Shown: in pieces, positions 1-5,889 of the stretch
Layout of the letters: each line of letters begins with the position of its first letter
How positions within the stretch are numbered: position 1 is the stretch's first letter
Program-made: the position numbers and the translations under genes
Notes under the pieces: generated by a model
Database searches by the model: none
Told to the model about the DNA's origin: nothing
The model's input: only the letters and a program-made list of their open reading frames with translations
DNA from: Rubrobacteraceae bacterium
GTDB lineage: Bacteria > Actinomycetota > Rubrobacteria > Rubrobacterales > Rubrobacteraceae
Direction of reading: 5' to 3'
NCBI GenBank assembly: GCA_029240775.1
Contig: JARDZQ010000190.1
Coordinates: 1-5,889 of the forward strand
DNA: 5,889 bases

Positions 1-711
1 CTAGACGACGCCGACCGTGCCATCAAGGCGGCGCGCGCCGCCGGGGTGCCGCTTCAGGTCGGTTTCAACCGGCGATTCGCCACCGACTTCCGCGCCGCTT
101 ACGACCTCGTCGCATCCGGCCAGTTGGGTGAGCCCCAGCTGTTGCGCTCGCTTACCCGGGACCCTGAACTTGCAGACCCTTCGATCATCAAGCCGTGGAC
201 GATCTTTTTGGAGACCCTGATCCACGACTTCGACACGTTGCTCTGGCTCAACCTCGGGGCTCGGGCGGTCGAGGTTTACGCCATGGCTGACGCTCTGGTG
301 CGCCCGGATTGGAAAGACCGCGGTCTGCTCGACACCGCGATGGTGATGGTGCGCTTCGACAACGGCGCCATGGCAACGGCCGAGGCCAGCTTCCAGGCGG
401 TCTACGGCTACCACGTGCGCGGCGAAGTCTTCGGATCCGCCGGAATGGTGACGGCTGGCGATGTGCGCCGGATGAGGAGCACAACCTTCTACGGTGAGAA
501 GGGTGTGGTCCACGACACCGTCCGCCGCAACGTCGACCTGTTCCACGATGCCTACACCGGCGAGCTCGCACACTTCGTCGACTGTGTCCGCAACGGGACC
601 GGACCGGACTGCACCGGCGAGGACGCCAGAGCTGCTCTTGCGATCGCGCTGGCCGCCATCGAGTCTGTGCGGACGGGAAGACCGGTCCGGCGCGAGGAGG
701 TCGAGAAATGA
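1..711 (+). CDS. Gfo/Idh/MocA-family NAD(P)-dependent oxidoreductase, C-terminal part (5' end outside window)
   Basis: The frame is open from the first base, so the gene begins upstream; 236 residues are visible and the Rossmann NAD(P)-binding half is largely missing. The family is usually about 330-340 residues and oxidises sugar or polyol hydroxyls. Visible hallmarks are VGFNRRF (window residues about 20-26), the active-site segment ending in IHDFDTLLWL with the expected catalytic His at residue 75, then RFDNGAMATAEASF and the GYxVRGEVFGSAGMV strand typical of inositol-dehydrogenase-like members. The position four residues before the His, normally Asp, is Glu (residue 71). The stop overlaps the next start as ATGA, so the two genes are translationally coupled. 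Together with the isomerase and sugar transporter downstream, a role in sugar or polyol catabolism is likely. The family call is firm; the substrate is unknown. Confidence 0.93.
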   Translation, partial: LDDADRAIKAARAAGVPLQVGFNRRFATDFRAAYDLVASGQLGEPQLLRSLTRDPELADPSIIKPWTIFLETLIHDFDTLLWLNLGARAVEVYAMADALVRPDWKDRGLLDTAMVMVRFDNGAMATAEASFQAVYGYHVRGEVFGSAGMVTAGDVRRMRSTTFYGEKGVVHDTVRRNVDLFHDAYTGELAHFVDCVRNGTGPDCTGEDARAALAIALAAIESVRTGRPVRREEVEK

Positions 712-1571
712 TGCGCCAAACCCGCACACCATCGCTCGAGCCAGCGTTCCCACTGGCCGTTTCCGCCGAGATGGTGTTCCTGGACCTGCCGTTCGAGGAA
801 CGGGTGCGCCGGATCTCCGATCTCGGCTTCGCCATGGAGATGTGGAGCTGGCAGGACAAGGACATCAAGGCACTGGCGAACTCGGGCGCGACCTTCTCCT
901 CCATGACCGGCTACGTCCACGGCAACATCGTCGAGTCCGACGCCGCGAAGGTCCTGTTGAAGACAGCAGAGCAGACGCTGGACGTGGCTGCCGAGCTGGG
1001 CTGCCGACGCCTGGTCGTACACCCCGCAGAGCTCGTCGAGGGCAAGGCTGCCAAGCCGATGTTCCGGGTCAGCGGCGAGATGTGGCTCACCGCCCAGCGC
1101 ACGTTGGAACAGCTGGCCGAGCTCGGCGAACGGGCCGGGGTCACGTACTGCCTCGAAAACCTCAACACGATGCTCGACCATCCCGGGGTGCCCCTTGCCC
1201 GGGCCAAGGACACCCTGGCGCTCGTCGAGGCGGTCGACAGCCCGCACGTGCGGATGATGCTGGACCTCTACCACGCCCAGATCGGCGAGGGAAACCTCGT
1301 CGCCCTGGTCGAGCGGGCGGGTCAGGCGATCGGTGAGGTGCAGGTGGCCGACGTGCCGGGGCGCTGTGAGCCGGGCACAGGTGAGATCTACTATCCGGCC
1401 GTTACCCTCGCACTCCAGCGCATCGGCTACACCGGGACCGTCGGGCTCGAGGCGTATACCTCGGGCGACGACACCGAAGCTCTTGCGAGGTTCCGTGCGG
1501 CCTTCACCAGCGAACTGGCTTACCTCGAACGACAGCTGCAAAGGCCAACTGAAGTGGAAAGGAGGCGCTAG
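708..1571 (+). CDS. Hydroxypyruvate isomerase-like sugar phosphate isomerase/epimerase (xylose isomerase-like TIM barrel)
   Basis: A 287-residue TIM-barrel protein, about 30 longer than typical Hyi/OtnI proteins mainly through an N-terminal extension. The metal-site pattern of the family is complete: Glu150 in CLENLNT, Asp186 in LDLYHAQ, Gln212 in VQVADVPGR and Glu248 in GLEAY. The stretch VADVPGRxEPGTGEIxYP (about 213-230) is diagnostic of the hydroxypyruvate isomerase group rather than of IolE or tagatose epimerase. Family members interconvert aldose/ketose forms or 2-oxo/3-oxo acids using a divalent metal in the cytoplasm. The start follows AGGAGGT at 695-701; ATG codons at 708 and 711 are both usable. 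It overlaps the dehydrogenase by four bases, and its last codons carry the AAAGGAGG seen before the next gene. The exact substrate is inferred only as a product of the neighbouring dehydrogenase. Confidence 0.92.
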   Translation: MMRQTRTPSLEPAFPLAVSAEMVFLDLPFEERVRRISDLGFAMEMWSWQDKDIKALANSGATFSSMTGYVHGNIVESDAAKVLLKTAEQTLDVAAELGCRRLVVHPAELVEGKAAKPMFRVSGEMWLTAQRTLEQLAELGERAGVTYCLENLNTMLDHPGVPLARAKDTLALVEAVDSPHVRMMLDLYHAQIGEGNLVALVERAGQAIGEVQVADVPGRCEPGTGEIYYPAVTLALQRIGYTGTVGLEAYTSGDDTEALARFRAAFTSELAYLERQLQRPTEVERRR

Positions 1572-1608
1572 CGTGAGCAGGGAAAGCGAAGGAAACGGAG
1601 GGGGCTCT
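1558..1608 (+). promoter_or_regulatory. Two competing ribosome binding sites before the binding-protein gene
   Basis: AAAGGAGG at 1558-1565 lies 7 nt before a GTG at 1573, which directly follows the isomerase stop. GGAGG at 1597-1601 lies 7 nt before an in-frame ATG at 1609. Both could initiate. I prefer the ATG because it puts the twin-arginine pair at residues 8-9, a usual distance for Tat signals; the GTG would add 12 residues rich in Gly, Ser and Glu. Confidence 0.55.
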
Positions 1609-2616
1609 ATGGCCGACAGAAGGTTTAGCCGCAGGGACTTCCTGAAGGCGGGGGGCGTCGGCATTGCCGGCGCGACGCTGTTCGGGGTCGCCGGTTGCGG
1701 CGAGGAGCAGGGAGGCGGCCAGGGCGGTGGGCCGGAAGGGCTGATGCCCCGCGGGGACATCCGTATCGTTATGGTGACTCATGGGACGGCCGCGGATCCG
1801 TTCTGGTCGGTGGTGAAAACCGGCACCGATCAGGCTGCGAGTGACATGGGCGTGACCGTCGACTACCGTGCCCCAGAACGCTTTAACGTTGTGGATATAC
1901 AAAGGAATATGGATGCTGCCATCGCCTCGCAGCCCAGTGGAATCGCTATGACGATTGTAGATCCGGACGCACTGGCAGGTTCCGCTCGCGAAGCGGCCAA
2001 CGAAGGCATACCCGTCGTGGTGTTGAATACAGGACAACCGCTTTGGGAGGAAGTGGGTGCGATCACCTACGTAGGCCAGACGGAGTTCGACGCCGGTCTT
2101 GAGGCCGGAAAACGCATGGCGGAGGAGGGCGTTCAGAATGCTCTGTGTGTAAACCAGGAACAGGGTAACGTCGCCCTAGAGGAGAGATGCGCGGGCTTTA
2201 CAGAAGGGCTAGGCGGTAACGTTAGAGAGCTCGCGGTGCAAGGCGTCGATCCGACAGCCGCGGAGAACTCGATCAAGACGGCACTCCGGAATGACCCCGA
2301 TCTGGACGGCATGCTGACGCTCGGTCCCCAGGGAGCTCTACCAGCCTTGCAGGCCCTTGAGTCTGGTGGCAACGAGGACCTAATGTTCGCCACCTTCGAC
2401 CTGGCGCCGCAGGTCCTCAATGCCGTCCGCGACGGCAAGATACTGTTCGCCATTGATCAGCAGCAGTTCTTGCAAGGGTACCTGCCGGTCGTCTTCTTGA
2501 CCACCTACGCTCAGTACGGAGTTACGCCCGTCAATGAGGTGGCCACGGGTCCAAGGTTCGTGACCCAGAAAGAGGCGGAGGACGTCATCGAGCTGACCAA
2601 GCAGGGAGTACGTTGA
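1609..2616 (+). CDS. Tat-exported lipoprotein, sugar-binding protein of a CUT2-type ABC transporter (Peripla_BP_4, RbsB/FrcB-like)
   Basis: This 335-residue protein is the solute receptor of the transporter encoded next to it. The N-terminus has a perfect twin-arginine motif, SRRDFLK (residues 7-13), a Gly/Ala-rich hydrophobic core, and a lipobox VAGC with the lipidated Cys at residue 30. A Gly/Gln-rich tether (35-41) links it to the binding domain. The binding domain begins with DIRIVMVTHG followed by DPFWSVVKTG, the first strand and helix of type I periplasmic binding proteins; IVDPDALAGSAREAANEGIPVVVLNTG (about 115-141) and GMLTLGPQGALPALQALE are further fold signatures. So it should be exported folded and anchored on the outer face of the membrane. 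An upstream in-frame GTG at 1573 would give 347 residues. The ligand is probably a monosaccharide or polyol, but specificity cannot be read from sequence. Confidence 0.93.
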   Translation: MADRRFSRRDFLKAGGVGIAGATLFGVAGCGEEQGGGQGGGPEGLMPRGDIRIVMVTHGTAADPFWSVVKTGTDQAASDMGVTVDYRAPERFNVVDIQRNMDAAIASQPSGIAMTIVDPDALAGSAREAANEGIPVVVLNTGQPLWEEVGAITYVGQTEFDAGLEAGKRMAEEGVQNALCVNQEQGNVALEERCAGFTEGLGGNVRELAVQGVDPTAAENSIKTALRNDPDLDGMLTLGPQGALPALQALESGGNEDLMFATFDLAPQVLNAVRDGKILFAIDQQQFLQGYLPVVFLTTYAQYGVTPVNEVATGPRFVTQKEAEDVIELTKQGVR

Positions 2617-2630
2617 GGCCATACACGTTT

Positions 2631-2639
2631 AAGGAGGTG
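2631..2639 (+). promoter_or_regulatory. Near-perfect ribosome binding site of the permease gene
   Basis: AAGGAGGTG is almost fully complementary to the 3' end of 16S rRNA and lies about 10 nt before the ATG at 2650. It sits in the 33-nt gap after the binding-protein stop. It fixes the permease start and suggests strong independent initiation here, unlike the coupled starts elsewhere in the operon. Confidence 0.75.
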
Positions 2640-2649
2640 TGACTCAGAG

Positions 2650-3672
2650 ATGGCACAATCAGCTACAGGGGGCAAGCCGGTCCGCGACGTAGGCGCCTTG
2701 AGGAGATTACTGACCCGGCCGGAGCTGGCCGCCGTCGCCGGATCCATACTGGTGTTCGCGTTTTTCGCCGTCGTGGCGGGGGATTACGGATTCCTCACCA
2801 CGGCAGGCGCAGCGAGCTACCTCGAGGTGGCGGCGCAGCTCGGCATCGTCGCCGTTCCCGTCGCGCTGTTGATGATAGCCGGGGAGTTCGATCTCTCCGT
2901 GGGATCGATGGTCGGCGCTGCGGGCATGATCATCGCTATATCGGTGTCTGAGTACGGCTTGCCGCTGCTGGTGGGCGTGCTGCTCGCCTTCGCGGTGGCT
3001 CTGGTCGTCGGGTTCCTTAACGGATACCTGGTGATCAAGACGGGCCTCCCCTCGTTCATTGTCACCCTGGGGATGCTTTTCGCGCTGCGCGGCCTCACCA
3101 TAGGCTTCGCGCGCCTGTTGACCGGGCGTACGCAGATAGGGCTGGGTGACTCTGGTTCGGGCGTGATGCAAACATTGTTCGCTGGTTCCATCGGCGATTT
3201 CCCGGTCTCCATCATCTGGTGGTTCGCGTTGGCCGTGCTGGGCACCTACGTGTTGCAGAGAACCGTGTTCGGAAACTGGATCTTCGGGGCCGGAGGAGAC
3301 GCCAACGCCGCCCGCAACGTCGGCGTGCCGGTCAGTAGGGTAAAGATCACGCTCTTCATGTGCACCGCTGCCTCGGCGGCGCTGCTTGCCACCATACAGG
3401 TCTTGGACGCAGGTTCCGCCGACGTTCTGCGCGGCACACTTCTGGAGCTTCAGGCCATCGCGGCCGCGGTCATCGGCGGGGTGCTCCTGACCGGAGGCTA
3501 CGGCTCGGTGATCGGCGCGCTCTTCGGGGCGCTCATCTTTGGCATGGTGCAGCAGGGCATCTTCTTCACCGGCGTGAGCACGGACTGGTTCCAGGTCTTC
3601 GTCGGCGTGATGCTGCTCATCGCCGTGATGTTCAACAACGTTATCCGTAGGCGAGCAGCGGAGGCACGATGA
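2650..3672 (+). CDS. ABC transporter permease, BPD_transp_2 family (RbsC/FrcC-like)
   Basis: A 340-residue, very hydrophobic membrane protein that forms the sugar channel, probably as a homodimer. About eight to ten membrane segments can be drawn, roughly at 27-44, 60-77, 84-100, 105-125, 133-152, 187-203, 233-252, 266-283, 287-304 and 314-330. Family signatures are GEFDLSVGSMVG (78-89, usual form GxIDLSVGS), TGLPSFIVTLG (131-141), the cytoplasmic coupling-loop segment GAGGDANAARNVGVPVSRVK (213-232), and the late Gly-rich AAAVIGGVLLTGGYGSVIGALFGALIFG (271-298). The length matches the family. Its stop overlaps the ATPase start as ATGA, so the two subunits should be made in a fixed ratio. The call is firm; the transported substrate is inferred to be a sugar or polyol from the family and the two neighbouring enzymes. 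Confidence 0.95.
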   Translation: MAQSATGGKPVRDVGALRRLLTRPELAAVAGSILVFAFFAVVAGDYGFLTTAGAASYLEVAAQLGIVAVPVALLMIAGEFDLSVGSMVGAAGMIIAISVSEYGLPLLVGVLLAFAVALVVGFLNGYLVIKTGLPSFIVTLGMLFALRGLTIGFARLLTGRTQIGLGDSGSGVMQTLFAGSIGDFPVSIIWWFALAVLGTYVLQRTVFGNWIFGAGGDANAARNVGVPVSRVKITLFMCTAASAALLATIQVLDAGSADVLRGTLLELQAIAAAVIGGVLLTGGYGSVIGALFGALIFGMVQQGIFFTGVSTDWFQVFVGVMLLIAVMFNNVIRRRAAEAR

Positions 3673-4520
3673 TGGCGAACGACACACCCCTCATGGAAGC
3701 GAGAGGCGTCTCGAAGTACTTCGGGCGCGTCATTGCTCTGGAGGACATCTCCATGGACGTCAAGGCCGGGCAGGTCACATGCCTGCTCGGCGATAACGGG
3801 GCCGGCAAGTCCACCCTGATCAAGATCTTCTCCGGGGTCCACCAGCCCACCAAGGGCGCCATGGCGCTGGATGGCGAGGAGGTTCGCTTCGACTCGCCGC
3901 GGGACGCCATAGATCGCGGGATAGCCACGGTCTTTCAGGACCTGGCGATGATCCCGCTGATGGGTATCTCACGCAACTTCTTCATCGGGCGCGAACCCAC
4001 GACGGGCGTGGGACCGTTCAAACGCTTCGACGTGAAGAAGGCCGACCGCATAACCCGCGAGGAGCTGGACAAGATCGGCATCACCCTTCGCGACACCACC
4101 CAGCCGGTCTCCACGCTCTCGGGCGGTGAGAGGCAGTCGGTAGCGATAGCCCGCGCCGTGTACTTCGGGGCAAAGATCCTGATCCTCGACGAGCCCACGA
4201 GCGCCTTGGGGGTGAAGCAGTCGGCGATGGTCCTGCGTTACATCAACCGCACCCGTCAGCAGGGTATCGGGGTGGTCTTTATCACCCACAGCGTGCACCA
4301 CGCCTACGTCATCGGCGACCGATACACGGTGCTCAGTCACGGACACAGTCTGGGCTCCTACGAGAAGGGCGAGGTGAGCATGGCCGAGCTGGAGAAGCTG
4401 ATGGCCGGCGGCAAGGAGCTGGAGAAGCTCGAGGATGAACTCCAGGGAAGCGGCGCCACGAACGGAGCCTCGAACGAAGCCGCGAGGTCGGAAGGCTCGA
4501 CGAGCGAAACCGTTGGCTAG
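3669..4520 (+). CDS. Sugar ABC transporter ATPase, single nucleotide-binding domain (FrcA-like)
   Basis: A 283-residue cytoplasmic ATPase that powers the adjacent permease. All motifs are present: Walker A GDNGAGKST (41-49), Q-loop Gln90, signature LSGGERQ (150-156), Walker B ILILDEP (170-176) and switch His207 in FITHS. The DEPTSALGVKQ segment, with Gly in place of the usual Asp in the D-loop, is characteristic of FrcA-type proteins. Only one ATPase domain is present, unlike the roughly 500-residue double-domain RbsA/MglA proteins, so a homodimer is expected. After about residue 250 there is a Lys/Glu-rich helix and a Ser/Gly/Ala/Glu-rich low-complexity tail without assigned role. GGAGG at 3660-3664 precedes ATG codons at 3669 and 3672; the second has the better spacing, but the difference is one residue. 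Confidence 0.95.
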   Translation: MMANDTPLMEARGVSKYFGRVIALEDISMDVKAGQVTCLLGDNGAGKSTLIKIFSGVHQPTKGAMALDGEEVRFDSPRDAIDRGIATVFQDLAMIPLMGISRNFFIGREPTTGVGPFKRFDVKKADRITREELDKIGITLRDTTQPVSTLSGGERQSVAIARAVYFGAKILILDEPTSALGVKQSAMVLRYINRTRQQGIGVVFITHSVHHAYVIGDRYTVLSHGHSLGSYEKGEVSMAELEKLMAGGKELEKLEDELQGSGATNGASNEAARSEGSTSETVG

Positions 4521-4565
4521 GAGGCGGCCGCGGTGCGCGGCCGTACCTTAAGACTAGAGCCGTAG
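4519..4565 (+). promoter_or_regulatory. Ribosome binding site, start-codon hairpin and 10-codon open frame before the phosphatase gene
   Basis: AGGAGG (4519-4524) overlaps the ATPase stop. Eight nt later comes GTG (4533-4535), which is exactly the loop of a perfect GC-rich hairpin with arms 4525-4532 and 4536-4543. From that GTG a frame runs ten codons (MRGRTLRLEP) and ends at TAG 4563-4565, whose last G starts the GTG of the phosphatase frame. No T-run follows the stem, so it is not a standard terminator. It could control translation, feed re-initiation, or mark an indel that separated the original start from the phosphatase frame. The elements are seen directly; the function is inference. 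Confidence 0.45.
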
Positions 4566-5408
4566 TGACAACCGGTGGAAGTTTAAAGATTGGGCACAGT
4601 AAGGCTGACGATGCCCAAGCGCTGGTGCGCTTTTTGGCCAGCCTGTACGTCGAGCGCGACGGCATCGAGCAGGAGCTTAGGGTGGCGCAGCGCATCCAGC
4701 AGGCCTCGCTCCCCGAAGCGGTGCCTAAGATAGAGGGCTGGCAGATCTCTCCACTCTACCGGCCAGGTAGAGAGGTAGGAGGAGACTTCTACGACTTCCA
4801 CCTCCTCTCCGAGGGTAGGCTGGGCCTCGTGGTGGGGGATGCCACCGGCAAGGGCGTACCCGCAGCGCTTGTGATGTCCACCACCTGCGGCATGTTGCAG
4901 GTAACCGCTCAAGCCTTGGACTCCTCCTCGCCTGGAGAGGTACTCTCTCGGGTCAACGAGACTCAACGAGACCTTGTTGGCTCGCATCCCTCAAAACATG
5001 TTCGTCACCTGCTTCTATGCCATCGTCGACTCTAGGAGCGGCGCCTTCGCCTGCGCCAACGCAGGTCACGACCTTCCCTATGTACGTCACGGTAGCGATG
5101 CAGAGGAACTGAGGGCGAGAGGGATGCCCTTGGGGCTTATGCCCGGGATGCGCTACGAGGAGAAGGAGACCATCCTGGAAGCCGATGAGGTAGCTCTCTT
5201 CTACAGCGACGGACTGGTTGAGGCCCACGACCCTATAGGCGAGAAGTTCGGCTTTCCCAGGTTGCGAGAGCTGGTCGCCGAGCACGGTGGGGAGCGATCA
5301 CTGGGGGAGCTCCTCTTAGAGGAGCTTTACTCCTTCGTGGGGGAAGGCTGGGAGCAGGAGGACGACATCACCCTCCTTACGCTGAAGCGTTCCGCAGGCC
5401 TTAGCTGA
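4565..5408 (+). pseudogene. SpoIIE/RsbU-type PP2C serine phosphatase, frameshifted by a 10-bp duplication
   Basis: Two frames together encode one SpoIIE-family phosphatase. The first (4565 to about 4963, then read on aberrantly to 5035) carries a coiled-coil-like linker helix (ELRVAQRIQQASLPE, 37-51) and the metal-site motifs GGDFYDF (72-78) and GDATGKG (91-97). The second (from about 4973 to 5408) carries FVTCFYAIVD, ANAGHDLPY, GMPLGL, ALFYSDGLVEA and the C-terminal EDDITLL with the conserved Asp pair. Neither half alone has the full active site. Deleting one copy of the 10-bp repeat at 4953-4972 joins them as ...RVNET-LLARIPQ..., giving 277 residues with no sensor domain. Such enzymes usually dephosphorylate anti-sigma-factor antagonists. 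GTG 4565 has no clear ribosome binding site. The gene may be dead, phase-variable, or intact in reality if the duplication is a sequence error. It lies 44 nt after the ATPase gene. Confidence 0.88.
4953..4972. repeat. Perfect 10-bp tandem duplication causing a frameshift
   Basis: The decamer TCAACGAGAC occurs twice back to back, at 4953-4962 and 4963-4972, inside the phosphatase gene. Ten is not a multiple of three, so the second copy shifts the reading frame by +1. With one copy the codons read GTC AAC GAG ACC TTG TTG, continuing the conserved phosphatase sequence without a gap. Replication slippage is the likely origin. Confidence 0.95.
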
Positions 5409-5889
5409 CCTTCCGAGAACTCCGTAAAGGCGAAGTTCGTAGAAACCATCATCCATGCGGTTAGCCGATAGACCTTCATCAGATTCCTTGCCGCTTCACG
5501 GTTACGTATCCTACAAAATACAAACGACTCAGGACTCCGTTTCCGTGCCGAACTGACCGAGGGCGGTGCCGAGCGCTTGGAACTAACCAGAGTGTAGAGA
5601 GCCATGAGGACGCGTTTGCAGAATGGCATGGATGCGCTCGCATCGATGCACAACTGCATACGCCTGGAGGGGCTCACATTTCGTGCTGAGCTATCTACCA
5701 GCGGTGCCGAGCGGATATAGAACTGGCGAGAGTCTAGGGGCGTCGATTGCGCGGCACGGTTGCTGCACGGCTGGTAGCTGGTCACTTGGCAGCTGCTCTG
5801 TTGCGGTGATACCTACGTCTTTCCTTACACGTCTTGTTGCAGGTCTCTGCGTCACTACGTTTGTGGAAACCGATGATGTTGTTGCATCC
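5409..5889. other. Region without an intact gene, probably decayed sequence
   Basis: This 481-base stretch is visibly less G+C-rich than the operon. The plus strand in the phosphatase frame is broken by TAG at 5595 and 5718 and by further stops. A minus-strand frame stays open from about 5785 down into the phosphatase 3' end, but it has no recognisable domain or ribosome binding site and is Ser/Arg-rich, as shadow frames often are. I see no tRNA or rRNA, no terminator with a T-run and no clear promoter. The only structure is the diverged direct repeat listed separately. Confidence 0.6.
5541..5737. repeat. Diverged direct repeat, period 138-140 bp
   Basis: Copy one is at about 5541-5597 and copy two at about 5679-5737. 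They share an identical 13-mer, GCGGTGCCGAGCG (5563 and 5701). Before it, the leading 14 bases match at 11 positions with offset 138. After it, AACT, AGAGT and TAG recur at offset 140, implying a 2-nt indel. In the plus frame both copies encode FRAEL followed by GAER; in the minus frame both encode RSAP and SSAR. This suggests a former protein-coding repeat of about 46 residues on one strand, but the strand cannot be settled. Confidence 0.6.

Noticed and set aside
1..753. Long minus-strand open frames antisense to the dehydrogenase and to other operon genes
   Set aside because: The plus strand carries conserved protein motifs throughout; these frames are the usual by-product of high G+C coding DNA and show no family features.
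1333..1608. Upstream extension of the binding-protein frame into the isomerase gene
   Set aside because: The extension overlaps conserved isomerase sequence in another frame; the Tat signal and ribosome binding sites place the start at 1609 or 1573.
4754..4772. 7-bp perfect inverted repeat CTCTACC/GGTAGAG
   Set aside because: It falls within the conserved LYRPGREVGG-coding segment of the phosphatase and is best explained by codon choice.
5308..5326. Perfect 8-bp inverted repeat with a TTA loop, followed by a few T residues, terminator-like
   Set aside because: It lies inside the phosphatase reading frame, where it encodes ELLLEEL; the codon pattern alone produces the palindrome and the T-run is too short.
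4974..5408. Second phosphatase half as a separate gene starting at TTG 4974
   Set aside because: No ribosome binding site precedes this TTG and the fragment lacks the first metal-binding motifs; it is the 3' part of the frameshifted gene.
5327..5785. Long minus-strand open frame of 152 residues with an AARNL stretch resembling the end of TnpB transposases
   Set aside because: It runs into the antisense of the conserved phosphatase 3' end, lacks the Cys-rich zinc motif and RuvC acidic pattern around AARNL, has no clear ribosome binding site, and its Ser/Arg-rich content looks like a shadow frame.

Overview
The window looks like chromosomal DNA of a high-G+C Gram-positive bacterium, most likely an actinobacterium. 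Reasons are the G/C-rich third codon positions, strong AGGAGG-type ribosome binding sites, a Tat-exported lipoprotein binding protein and a SpoIIE-type phosphatase. The gene style reminds me of Rubrobacter-like lineages, but that is an impression, not a test.

From 1 to 4520 there is one tightly packed plus-strand operon whose beginning lies upstream of the window. In order it holds the C-terminal two thirds of a Gfo/Idh/MocA-family dehydrogenase, a hydroxypyruvate-isomerase-like TIM-barrel sugar isomerase, a Tat-lipoprotein sugar-binding protein, an RbsC/FrcC-type permease and a single-domain FrcA-type ATPase. Two junctions are ATGA stop/start overlaps (708-711 and 3669-3672). The logic is import of a sugar or polyol by a CUT2-type ABC transporter, then oxidation and isomerisation in the cytoplasm. 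The substrate cannot be read from the sequence; inositol or another cyclic or acyclic polyol or sugar acid would fit.

From 4565 to 5408 lies a PP2C/SpoIIE-family serine phosphatase gene that is broken in this sequence. A perfect 10-bp tandem duplication (4953-4972) shifts the frame in the middle of the catalytic domain. Removing one copy restores a continuous 277-residue protein. Its start is also odd: the only good ribosome binding site serves a GTG in another frame that sits in the loop of a strong hairpin.

From 5409 to the end no intact gene is supported. This lower-G+C stretch contains two diverged copies of a sequence about 138-140 bp apart, with substitutions that keep a short peptide on either strand. 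It looks like the remains of a decayed or rearranged locus. I found no RNA gene, CRISPR array, intact insertion sequence or convincing promoter in the window.
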